Positions 1 through 6,493 of a DNA stretch of 14,481 bases are shown piece by piece. Source of the DNA: Methanobacteriota archaeon (GTDB lineage Archaea > Hydrothermarchaeota > Hydrothermarchaeia > Hydrothermarchaeales > JACQPM01); NCBI GenBank assembly GCA_016207475.1, contig JACQPM010000141.1, positions 1 to 14,481 on the forward strand, in the 5' to 3' direction. The number at the start of each line of letters is the position of its first letter. Position 1 is the first letter of the stretch. The position numbers and the translations under genes were made by a program. Under the pieces are notes generated by a model that was not told where the DNA came from, made no database searches, and saw nothing but the letters and a program-made list of their open reading frames with translations.

Positions 1-53
1 CTTTCCTTACTATTATAAATAATTTATCTTTTTTGGTCCTGATGCATTCCCTG

Positions 54-269
54 CTAGGTGATGCGTTGGCGGGTGGTGCCAGTTACCGCCCTTTCTAGGA
101 GGCTCATCCACTTGTTGTTGCCGAGCTTCAGGTTTATCTTCGCCGCCTCTGTCGGGGTCTTTCCATCCAAAGCCTGGTGGGGACGCACAAAATTATAGTA
201 ACTCCTGAAGCCGTCTGCTATCGTCTGGGCGTTGGGCACATCCTTCAGCCCCGCATCACTTTCCTTTTT
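54..269 (-). pseudogene. DDE transposase C-terminal remnant
   Basis: The minus strand encodes the tail of an integrase-core (DDE/rve) transposase. The segment reading FRSYYNFVRPHQALDGKTP is the conserved end of many archaeal IS transposases, followed by a short basic tail and a TAG stop at 54-56. Reading upstream, the frame stays open only as far as an in-frame TAA at 270-272. The last residues that look transposase-like are AGLKD, near 240-252. The catalytic D, D and E residues and the DNA-binding head are absent, so this is about 65 residues of a protein normally several hundred long and cannot be active. The break lies within about 100 bases of the pyrD promoter. The exact IS family is not decided here, and no terminal inverted repeat could be recognised in bases 1-53. 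Confidence 0.75.
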
Positions 270-317
270 TTAAACATTAGGCGACGTTTACTTTACAGCT
301 CGCTATGGAGCAAAGAA

Positions 318-323
318 TTTAAA
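318..323 (+). promoter_or_regulatory. TATA box of the pyrD operon
   Basis: TTTAAA lies in an AT-rich patch just before a GC-rich coding start. Its centre is 24.5 nt upstream of the pyrD ATG at 345, the normal archaeal TATA-to-start-site distance. The transcript therefore probably starts at or beside the ATG, giving a leaderless mRNA. No Shine-Dalgarno sequence precedes the ATG, which fits. Confidence 0.55.
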
Positions 324-344
324 CCCCCGGGGCGATTCTCCCTC

Positions 345-1244
345 ATGCTCGCCACCAGGGTCTCCACCATCCAGCTCCAGAACCCCACAATCCTGGCCTC
401 AGGGGTCCTGGGGTCCTACGGCTCTTCCATCCGGCGGGTGGCCGAGAAAGGCGCGGCAGCGCTGGTGACGAAGTCCCTGGGGGTGGAGGCGAGGACCGGG
501 CACAACAACCCCACGGTGGTGGAGCTGGAGGGGGCCCTGATAAACGCCATGGGCCTCCCCAACCCCGGGTACAAGGCCTTTGGAGATGAGATAACAGCGG
601 CCAAGGCTGGCGGCAGGCCCATCATAGGCTCGGCCTACGGCTTCTCTGTGGAGGAGTACGTGGAGGTGGCCAGGGGCCTCGAGGGCTACGGCGTCGATGC
701 CGTGGAGCTGAACCTCTCGTGCCCCAACGTGGCTGATACCGGCACCGAGTTCGGCCAGGACCCCGAGCTCTGCTCGGAGGTCGTGCGGGCGGTGAAGGGG
801 GCCGTCAAGATACCTGTCTTCGCCAAGCTGACGGCCGAGGTGGGGGATATCGTGGAGATAGCCAAGGCCTGCGAGGAGGCCAAGGCCGACGGTGTGACGG
901 CCATAAACACCCTGCGGGCCATGAAGATAGACGTGAGGGTTAGGACGCCGGCCCTCGGGAACAGGACGGGGGGGCTGAGCGGGCCCTACATAAAGCCCGT
1001 CGCGGTGCGGTGCGTCTACGAGATAGCGCAGGAGACCGATCTCGATATAATAGGGTGCGGTGGGATATCGACGGGCGAGGACATAGCCGAGTTCCTCATG
1101 GCCGGGGCAAAGGCCGTGGAGATCGGAACCGGGGTATGGCTTAGGGGGATAGGGGTCTTCAAGAAGGCCTCCGAGGAGCTGGAGAGGTTCATGCAGGACT
1201 ACAAGTATTCCAGCATCGAGGAGCTGGTCGGGGCGGCCCTCTGA
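345..1244 (+). CDS. pyrD: dihydroorotate dehydrogenase, type 1B-like catalytic subunit
   Basis: This is a 299-residue FMN-dependent TIM-barrel enzyme that oxidises dihydroorotate to orotate, the fourth step of UMP synthesis, in the cytoplasm. Visible hallmarks are the N-terminal NPTILASG, the substrate loop NAMGLPNPG (67-75), the active-site segment ELNLSCPN with the catalytic Cys at about 126, and the C-terminal phosphate-binding GCGGIS and AKAVEIGT segments. Length fits the family. Type 1B enzymes normally pair with the iron-sulfur/FAD subunit PyrK, which is not in this window. The ATG at 345 is chosen because it starts the conserved domain and lies about 25 nt from a TATA box; the open frame back to 177 runs through transposase remnant and promoter. 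First gene of a five-gene operon; the next ATG follows one base after its stop. Confidence 0.93.
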   Translation: MLATRVSTIQLQNPTILASGVLGSYGSSIRRVAEKGAAALVTKSLGVEARTGHNNPTVVELEGALINAMGLPNPGYKAFGDEITAAKAGGRPIIGSAYGFSVEEYVEVARGLEGYGVDAVELNLSCPNVADTGTEFGQDPELCSEVVRAVKGAVKIPVFAKLTAEVGDIVEIAKACEEAKADGVTAINTLRAMKIDVRVRTPALGNRTGGLSGPYIKPVAVRCVYEIAQETDLDIIGCGGISTGEDIAEFLMAGAKAVEIGTGVWLRGIGVFKKASEELERFMQDYKYSSIEELVGAAL

Positions 1245-1245
1245 G

Positions 1246-1770
1246 ATGCTCGAGAGGTTGGAGGCCCTGGGGAGGGAGGTCCCCCTATCGCCCCTCCAAA
1301 AGATCCTGCTCACCACCGACGGGTCCGTGACGCGGATCCTGGAGGCCCTGGCAGGACCGGTGCGGGTGGAGACGGTGGTCCAGAGGGTGGTGGAGGCCGA
1401 CGGGGAGAGGGCCGGGCTCCTGGGTGTTGAGGAGGGGGAGGAGCTCAACTACAGGGTTGTCACCCTCCTGGGGCGAGGGCGCCCGCTGGTCAGGGCCGTC
1501 TCCTATACCCCTCTGAAGCGGCTTAAGCCGGAGTTCCGGGAAGAGATCATGCGCCGGGACCTCCCAATAGGGGCGATCATGGCCAGGCTCAGGATGGAAG
1601 CGAGGAGGGAGGTGAGAGATCTCGGGACCGCCAAGGCCGACGGGGAGCTGGCGGGGGTCTTCGGGGTCGGGGAGGGCTCCCTCCTCCTCTGGAGGAACTA
1701 CCACATCATCCACCAGGGGACCATACTGATGAACATAACGGAGACCTTCCCCTACGAGGCCTTCCGGTGA
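1246..1770 (+). CDS. chorismate pyruvate-lyase-like protein (Rv2949c/DUF98 family)
   Basis: A 174-residue protein resembling the family of mycobacterial Rv2949c, which converts chorismate to 4-hydroxybenzoate and pyruvate. Matching features are the N-terminal pattern LSPLQKILLTTDGSVTRILE (14-33), the central strand pair with a conserved Arg (YRVVTLLG, LVRAVSYTPL), the DLPIGAIM segment, and the following RMEARREV. This is the usual size for the family. Methanogens build the arene of methanopterin from 4-hydroxybenzoate, and beta-RFAP synthase lies three genes downstream in the same operon, so supplying that precursor is the natural inferred role. The start follows the pyrD stop by one base; the stop overlaps the next ATG as TGATG, so translation is probably coupled. 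The family assignment is by pattern and the reaction in this organism is inferred. Confidence 0.8.
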   Translation: MLERLEALGREVPLSPLQKILLTTDGSVTRILEALAGPVRVETVVQRVVEADGERAGLLGVEEGEELNYRVVTLLGRGRPLVRAVSYTPLKRLKPEFREEIMRRDLPIGAIMARLRMEARREVRDLGTAKADGELAGVFGVGEGSLLLWRNYHIIHQGTILMNITETFPYEAFR

Positions 1771-2711
1771 TGTCCACCGCCATCAAGGTCGAGAACCTCT
1801 CCAAGGCCTTCTGGTCAGGGAACGTCAGGATCCAGGCCCTCGACGGCGTGGGCCTCCAGGTGGAGGAAGGAGAGATCTTCGGCCTCCTCGGACCAAACGG
1901 CGCAGGGAAGACCACCCTCATAAGCATCCTCTGCGGCCTGACCACCAGGGACTCGGGGCGCGCGGAGATCTTCGGGATGGACGTGGAGCGGGATCTCCCC
2001 AAGGTCCAGGAGGTGATAAACGTGGTCTCGGGCTTCTCTGGGGTTATCCATGCCATCACCCTGGAGGAGATGCTCAGGTACTACGCCATGCTCTACTCGA
2101 TCCCGGAACCTGAGGAGAGGATAGACGAGGTCCTCGCGCTGGTGGAGCTGGAGGATAGGCGGGCCGAGTGGGTCAGCCTCTTCTCCGCGGGGCTGAGGCA
2201 GAGGTTCTTCCTGGCCAAGGCCCTGCTGAACAGGCCCAGGGTCCTCTTCCTTGACGAGCCCACCGTTGGCCTGGACGTGGGGATGGCGGTCAAGATCAGG
2301 GAGATGATAAAGAGGCTTGGGAGGGAGGGCTACACCATCCTCCTCACCACCCACAACATGTTCGAGGCCGAGGCCCTCTGCGGGCGCATAGCCCTGATCC
2401 ACAAAGGGAGGATAAGGGTCGTGGGGACCCTCCGGGAGATCAAGGGGGCTATAAGGGAGGAGAAGGTGATCGAGATCTCCACCGACGGGGGGGCGGAGTT
2501 GTGCGAAAAGCTCCAGACCCTGGAAGGGGTGATCTCCTGTGCCCGGGACGGGGGGAACGTGCGGGTGGTGGTGGACGACTACGGGCGGATGAAGAACCTC
2601 ATGGCCCTCCTGGCTAAGGACGGGCCCAGGGTCTACTCCATAAGGCTCGTGGAACCGACGCTGGAAGAGGTCTTCCTGGAGCTGACGGGAGAGGATCATG
2701 GGCGCCGTTAG
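1770..2711 (+). CDS. ABC-2 type transporter ATP-binding protein
   Basis: A 313-residue nucleotide-binding subunit that would power the membrane permease encoded next. Walker A is GPNGAGKT (41-48), the signature is FSAGLRQR (about 138-145, a common variant in this subfamily), Walker B is VLFLDEP (158-164) and the H-loop is in TTHNM (His195). The region where a Q-loop Gln is expected reads VINVVSGF and shows no obvious glutamine. After the ATPase core, residues 220-313 form an extension typical of DrrA/CcmA-like exporters. A GTG one codon earlier is possible, but the ATG at 1770 overlaps the previous stop neatly. The last 14 bases overlap the permease gene. The transported substrate cannot be read from sequence; its position between two methanopterin-precursor genes suggests, but does not prove, a link to that pathway. 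Confidence 0.93.
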   Translation: MSTAIKVENLSKAFWSGNVRIQALDGVGLQVEEGEIFGLLGPNGAGKTTLISILCGLTTRDSGRAEIFGMDVERDLPKVQEVINVVSGFSGVIHAITLEEMLRYYAMLYSIPEPEERIDEVLALVELEDRRAEWVSLFSAGLRQRFFLAKALLNRPRVLFLDEPTVGLDVGMAVKIREMIKRLGREGYTILLTTHNMFEAEALCGRIALIHKGRIRVVGTLREIKGAIREEKVIEISTDGGAELCEKLQTLEGVISCARDGGNVRVVVDDYGRMKNLMALLAKDGPRVYSIRLVEPTLEEVFLELTGEDHGRR

Positions 2712-3462
2712 CAGGATCTACTCCCAGGTCTACAAGAATTTCAAGACCCTGCGGGGGTCCGCCTTCAGGCTCTTCGACGTCCTCGCCTGGCCCTACATCC
2801 TCCTCTTCTCCATCACCCTCTTCGTGGGCTTCGTGGGTGGGAAGCGGTACATGGACATGGTCATCCTGGGGATCATCGGCTGGCGGTGCGTCTATCACCT
2901 CCAGATCGACATGGTGACGAGCCTCACCGAGGAGTACTGGAACAACTCCATCCCCCACCTCATGGCCTCCCCCATAAGGCGGCTGGAGTTCATCCTGGGA
3001 GGGGCCATATCCGGTGCCGTGAAGTTCCTCTTCGTCCTGGCCTCCTACCTGGTCATAGGCCACTTCCTCTACGCCTTCAGGGTGGAGGACTACGCCCTCT
3101 TTGCGACGGCGCTCCTCTTCCTGGGGGTCTTTGGCATCGTCCTGGGGATGATCAGCCTGGGCCTCATCTACATCTTCCAGGAGGACGCCTTCACCGTGGC
3201 CTTCCTCCTTCCGGATGTATTGGTCCTCCTCTCGGGCGTATACTACCCCACCACCGTCTTTCCGGAGCCGGTCTACACCCTCTCCCAGCTCCTGGCCTCC
3301 ACCTACGCCTTCGACCTCCTCAAGGCGATGGTGGGGATGGGGAGCGTGAGCTTCGGCCCCCTGATCATCCTCACGCTGGTCTGGCTGGGTATAGGCCTGG
3401 CCTTCAACAGACTCGCCTACAACTACGCCAGGAGGAGGGGCAGGCTGGCGAGGCTGGGCTGA
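2698..3462 (+). CDS. ABC-2 type transporter permease
   Basis: A 254-residue integral membrane protein with about six hydrophobic segments, for example around residues 30-50, 98-122, 128-155, 165-185 and 220-243. The LLSGVYYPTTVFP segment after the fifth helix is characteristic of ABC-2 export permeases. The C-terminus is strongly basic (ARRRGRLARLG), consistent with a cytoplasmic tail. A good Shine-Dalgarno-like GGAGAGG precedes the ATG, and the gene begins 14 bases before the ATPase gene ends, as expected for partners made in equal amounts. Two permease subunits with two ATPases would form the transporter in the cytoplasmic membrane. The substrate is unknown. The next gene starts one base after its stop. 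Confidence 0.9.
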   Translation: MGAVSRIYSQVYKNFKTLRGSAFRLFDVLAWPYILLFSITLFVGFVGGKRYMDMVILGIIGWRCVYHLQIDMVTSLTEEYWNNSIPHLMASPIRRLEFILGGAISGAVKFLFVLASYLVIGHFLYAFRVEDYALFATALLFLGVFGIVLGMISLGLIYIFQEDAFTVAFLLPDVLVLLSGVYYPTTVFPEPVYTLSQLLASTYAFDLLKAMVGMGSVSFGPLIILTLVWLGIGLAFNRLAYNYARRRGRLARLG

Positions 3463-3463
3463 G

Positions 3464-4411
3464 ATGGGCGTGCGCGTAACTACTCCGTCGAGGGTCCACA
3501 TCGGCCTCATAGACCTCAACGCCTCTATAGGGCGGATGGACGGGGGGATAGGCATCGCTCTGGAGGAGCCCAGGATCAGGCTCAGGGCCGAACCTGCTGA
3601 GGGAATAGAAGCCACCGGCCCTTTGGCCGAGAGGGCGTCGGCCGCAGCCAGGAGGACTATCGAAGCCCTTCACCTGGACCGGGGCGTCAGGATCGAGGTG
3701 GAGGAGGCTTACGGGCAGCACCTGGGGCTGGGCTCCGGGACCCAGATAGCCCTGGCAGCCGGCAGGGCCGTGGCCCTCCTGAACGGCCTGCGGCTCGATG
3801 CCTGGGAGATCGCGCGGATCGTGGGGCGGGGCGGGACATCGGGGATAGGGGTGGCGGCCTTTGAAGGGGGAGGATTCATTCTGGACGGAGGGCACTCCAC
3901 GAAGGTAAAGCAAGGTTTCGCCCCTTCATCGGCCTCCAGGGCCCCTCCCCCGCCCCTCCTGGCCAGGCATCCCTTCCCCTGGAAGGTGGTCCTGCTGATA
4001 CCGAAGGTCCCGGGGGATTTCCACGGGAGGCTGGAGCGGGATATATTCCAGCACCACTGCCCCATTTCGAGGCAGGAGGTGGAGAGGGTGAGCCACCTCG
4101 TCCTCATGGGCCTCCTCCCGGCCCTGGCCGAGGCGGATATAGCTGCCTTCGGCAGGTTCGTGAACGGGCTCCAGTCCATAGGCTTCAAGGGGATAGAGGT
4201 GGGCCTGCAGCCTCCCGTAGTGAGGGAGCTCATGACCTACGCCAAGCGCTACGCTCCTGGCGTAGGTCTCAGCTCCTTCGGCCCCACCATCTACTGTATC
4301 CTGGAGGACGAAGGGCCCCTCCTCGACGCCCTGAAGGGGAGGGCAGAGGTGGAGAGGGTCATCGTCACCAGGGCCAACAACAGAGGCGCTGCTATAGAGG
4401 TAGACCAGTAA
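3464..4411 (+). CDS. mptG: beta-ribofuranosylaminobenzene/hydroxybenzene 5'-phosphate synthase (methanopterin biosynthesis)
   Basis: A 315-residue GHMP-kinase-superfamily protein. The enzyme condenses a benzoate (4-aminobenzoate in older work, 4-hydroxybenzoate in methanogens) with PRPP, releasing CO2 and pyrophosphate, to make the arene-riboside of methanopterin. Visible features are the N-terminal PSRVHIGLIDLN, the glycine-rich phosphate loop GQHLGLGSGTQ (84-94), GRGGTSGIG (121-129), and the C-terminal SSFGPTIYCI strand. Length is usual for the family. It is the last gene of the operon that also encodes the chorismate-lyase-like protein, which supports its role. It starts one base after the permease stop. 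Its last 20 bases overlap the end of the oppositely oriented MtrH-like gene. A proline-rich insert (RAPPPPLL, about 159-166) looks like a flexible linker. Confidence 0.92.
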   Translation: MGVRVTTPSRVHIGLIDLNASIGRMDGGIGIALEEPRIRLRAEPAEGIEATGPLAERASAAARRTIEALHLDRGVRIEVEEAYGQHLGLGSGTQIALAAGRAVALLNGLRLDAWEIARIVGRGGTSGIGVAAFEGGGFILDGGHSTKVKQGFAPSSASRAPPPPLLARHPFPWKVVLLIPKVPGDFHGRLERDIFQHHCPISRQEVERVSHLVLMGLLPALAEADIAAFGRFVNGLQSIGFKGIEVGLQPPVVRELMTYAKRYAPGVGLSSFGPTIYCILEDEGPLLDALKGRAEVERVIVTRANNRGAAIEVDQ

Positions 4412-5174
4412 GTTTAGCAGCGCCTACCGCCGGGAAGACCTCCCTCGCACCCTCGATGGGGCCGTAGAGGAGGAAGTCCATATAGAGGGAAGCCAGGGCG
4501 TTGAAGGCCCCCACAGCTCCCACCCCCGGCGCCTTCCAGGTGGTGGTCACGTTCCCGGTACCGCAGCCGATAGGGTGGCGGAGCGCCTCCCTCGTCTTCA
4601 TGGCGAGCCTCGAGAGGGAGGCAAGCTCCCTGGCCTCCAGGAGGAGGAGGTCAACCAGAGGCATCAGCCTAGCGGACCGGGCCTTCCGGAGGAGCCCAGG
4701 GAGGAGCTTGCTCCTCTCCTCAATCCCCAGCCTTTTTCTCCCCACCTGGGCCGTGAAGATGACCCCGTACCTCACGCCCAGATCCCTGAGGGCCTCCAGC
4801 TCCTCCCGCTCCGTCCAGGGGGCGATGCTGTTGTATACCGCTCGATCCCCAAGGCCGATCTCAAGGGCATGCCCGGCGCCGGCAAGCCTCACCCCGGCAT
4901 CCACCGCATCGATGAGGATGGGGCCCTCGGTGGCCTCGGCCACGAAGTCTATATACCTAACCATGGCTTCGGGGGTCTGGGCCACCACGTCCAGGGCTGA
5001 GCCAACTCCAAAAGCCCCAGCCAATAGGTCCTGGGCCTCTATCAGCCTCCGGGCCTCCTCCAGATCGAACAATCCTCTCCGGGGGTTCTTGACTATCCCG
5101 TGCCCCCAGTAGAAGATGGAGCCCACCAGGAGGGTCTCCCCCTTCTTGAGCCTGTATGCCCATCCCCTGCCCAT
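4392..5174 (-). CDS. short standalone MtrH-family methyltransferase
   Basis: A 260-residue TIM-barrel protein related to MtrH, the subunit of tetrahydromethanopterin S-methyltransferase that moves methyl groups between tetrahydromethanopterin and a corrinoid protein. Family landmarks are GSIFYWGHGIV (18-28), QTPEAMVRYIDFVAEAT, PILIDAVDAGVR, DRAVYNSI, HPIGCGTGN, and the very C-terminal FLLYGPIEGAREVFPAV. It is shorter than canonical MtrH (roughly 310-320 residues): the N-terminal strand before GSIFY is largely missing and the middle is trimmed. No other mtr genes are nearby, so it is probably not the energy-conserving Mtr subunit. The ATG at 5174 follows the molybdopterin oxidoreductase stop by one base, making a two-gene operon. 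A longer open frame to 5594 is only overlap with that gene. Methyl donor and acceptor are unknown. Confidence 0.85.
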   Translation of the reverse strand: MGRGWAYRLKKGETLLVGSIFYWGHGIVKNPRRGLFDLEEARRLIEAQDLLAGAFGVGSALDVVAQTPEAMVRYIDFVAEATEGPILIDAVDAGVRLAGAGHALEIGLGDRAVYNSIAPWTEREELEALRDLGVRYGVIFTAQVGRKRLGIEERSKLLPGLLRKARSARLMPLVDLLLLEARELASLSRLAMKTREALRHPIGCGTGNVTTTWKAPGVGAVGAFNALASLYMDFLLYGPIEGAREVFPAVGAAKLTGLPL

Positions 5175-5175
5175 G

Positions 5176-5703
5176 CTAGCCCCAGGGGTCTGCCGCGTCG
5201 CTGTAGCCCTTGCTCTCCCAGTAGCCCGGCTCTTTCTCCTTGGTGAAGGTAATCCTCGCCAGCCACTTGACGCTCTTGTAGGCATATTTCCCGGGGACGA
5301 TGAGGCGGAGGGGCCCCCCGTGCCTCTGGGGCAGTTCGCCCCCATCCAGCCGGTAGGCCAGGAGGGCCCCTTCCAGCTCCTCCAGGGCGAGGCTGGTGGA
5401 GTAGAAGGTGGCGGCCTGGAAGGTCGCATACCCCCCCTTGGGCCCCGCCATCTCCACGATAGTCCCGAAGGGGACTCCCTCCCAGAGGCAGTCCTGGACG
5501 CTGACGCCGGTGACGCAGTGGAAGTCCATGGTGGCGCCGACCTTGGGCAGGGCCAGGAGCTCCCCGTAGGTGAGCTTGAGGGGCCTCTCCACAAGGCCCG
5601 TGACGGTGAGGTCCCAATTCACCCCGTCGAAGGGTGGCACCGTGTCTATGTGGAGGACCGGGAGTTCCTCTGCCCACCTCTGGTTTGGGGGGAGCCTCTC
5701 CAT
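5176..5703 (-). CDS. small cytoplasmic molybdopterin-dependent oxidoreductase (sulfite oxidase fold)
   Basis: A 175-residue single-domain protein of the oxidoreductase molybdopterin-binding family (sulfite oxidase/YedY fold). The predicted molybdenum ligand is Cys63 in DFHCVTGVS; relatives usually have HCVTGWS, so the Trp is replaced by Val. Other landmarks are WEGVPFG (74-80), QRHGGPLRLIVPGKYAYKSVKW (127-148) and the terminal PGYWESKGYSDAADPW. There is no twin-arginine signal and no dimerisation or heme domain, so it should act in the cytoplasm with an unidentified electron partner. The substrate cannot be deduced. It is first in an operon with the MtrH-like gene. The ATG is 25.5 nt from the centre of a TATA palindrome, implying a leaderless transcript. 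Confidence 0.88.
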   Translation of the reverse strand: MERLPPNQRWAEELPVLHIDTVPPFDGVNWDLTVTGLVERPLKLTYGELLALPKVGATMDFHCVTGVSVQDCLWEGVPFGTIVEMAGPKGGYATFQAATFYSTSLALEELEGALLAYRLDGGELPQRHGGPLRLIVPGKYAYKSVKWLARITFTKEKEPGYWESKGYSDAADPWG

Positions 5704-5712
5704 GGGATGACA

Positions 5713-5744
5713 TCACCGGGAGGATTTATAAATCTCTCCGGTGA
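5713..5744. promoter_or_regulatory. symmetric palindromic divergent promoter
   Basis: A 32-bp imperfect palindrome with arms TCACCGG and CCGGTGA around the perfect 12-bp centre GATTTATAAATC; 13 of 16 base pairs match. The core TTTATAAA (5725-5732) is its own reverse complement, so one box can serve both strands. The ATG of the oxidoreductase (5703, minus) and the ATG of the FAH gene (5754, plus) each lie exactly 25.5 nt from the centre, so both mRNAs are predicted leaderless. The outer arms could be a dimeric regulator's operator or part of symmetric BRE elements; the sequence does not decide. Confidence 0.75.
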
Positions 5745-5753
5745 GGGCTATCC

Positions 5754-6491
5754 ATGCGCCTCGGGAGGTTCCTCCAGGGTGGGAGGGAGGTATATGGGGC
5801 CCTGGAAGGGGACGGAGTCAGGGTGCTCAGGGGCCCCGAGGAGAGGGTACCTCTGGAGGGCCTCACCTACCTCCCGCCCGTGGAGCCCACCAAGATCGTC
5901 TGCCTGGGCCTCAACTACGCAGACCACGCCAGGGAGCTGGGGATGGAGCCCCCCGAGGAGCCCATCATCTTCCTCAAGCCCCCCACGGCCCTGGTGGGCC
6001 ACGGGGGGTCCATCGTCTACCCCAAGGCCACCCGCAGGCTGGAGTACGAGGCGGAGCTCGCCCTGGTGATGGGGGCGCGGTGCAAGGACGTGAAGGAGGA
6101 CGAGGCCATGGAGAAGGTCCTGGGCTATACAATCATGAACGACGTGACGGCCAGGGACCTCCAGAAGCGGGACGTCCAGTGGACGAGGGCCAAGTCCTTC
6201 GATACCTTTGCCCCTCTGGGGCCCTACATAGTCACCCGGGAGGAGATCCAGGACCCCCACGCCCTGGGGATCGAGCTGAGGCTCAACGGGCGGAGGATGC
6301 AGAGCTCCAATACCCGGAACTTCATCTTCCAGATACCATACGTCGTCCACTTCGTCTCGGAGGTCATGACCCTCAACCCTGGCGATGTGATAAGCACCGG
6401 GACCCCGCCGGGGGTGGGGCCCATGGTGCCGGGGGACGAGGTGGAGATCCAAGTCCAGGGCATCGGGGTCCTGAGGAACCACGTGATCTGA
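5754..6491 (+). CDS. fumarylacetoacetate hydrolase (FAH) family protein
   Basis: A 245-residue metal-dependent hydrolase/decarboxylase fold. Family motifs are KIVCLGLNYADHA (about 47-59), PIIFLKPPTALVG, the metal-binding EYEAELALVMG (two Glu), the GYTIMNDVTARDLQ segment and KSFDTFAPLGPYIV, ending with the usual VISTGTPPGVGPM loop. FAH enzymes cleave or hydrate beta-keto or ring-opened acids, and some are oxaloacetate decarboxylases; the substrate here is unknown. The protein has the compact archaeal size and no extra domain. Its ATG lies 25.5 nt from the shared divergent TATA box. The elp3 ATG follows after two bases beyond its stop, so the two genes are likely co-transcribed, although no biochemical link is evident. 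Confidence 0.92.
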   Translation: MRLGRFLQGGREVYGALEGDGVRVLRGPEERVPLEGLTYLPPVEPTKIVCLGLNYADHARELGMEPPEEPIIFLKPPTALVGHGGSIVYPKATRRLEYEAELALVMGARCKDVKEDEAMEKVLGYTIMNDVTARDLQKRDVQWTRAKSFDTFAPLGPYIVTREEIQDPHALGIELRLNGRRMQSSNTRNFIFQIPYVVHFVSEVMTLNPGDVISTGTPPGVGPMVPGDEVEIQVQGIGVLRNHVI

Positions 6492-6493
6492 TC

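Noticed and set aside
177..344. N-terminal extension of the pyrD reading frame
   Set aside because: It runs through transposase remnant and the TATA box, and its residues do not resemble the PyrD N-terminus; the ATG at 345 begins the conserved domain.
1815..2699. 294-codon minus-strand open frame antisense to the ABC ATPase gene
   Set aside because: High GC lengthens antisense frames. The composition is His/Pro/Gly-rich and the sense strand carries complete ABC motifs.
2614..3615. 333-codon minus-strand open frame antisense to the permease gene
   Set aside because: Low-complexity Gly/Glu/Pro-rich shadow of a clear permease gene.
4392..5174. Canonical MtrH of the energy-conserving Mtr complex
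   Set aside because: The protein is too short at the N-terminus and no mtrA-G neighbours are present.
5175..5594. Extension of the MtrH-like frame
   Set aside because: It is an alternative frame of the oxidoreductase gene, with low-complexity serine/proline/arginine sequence.
5741..6493. Long open frame fused in front of elp3
   Set aside because: It lies in another frame of the FAH gene, is glycine/proline/arginine-rich, and lacks any domain; Elp3 starts at 6494.
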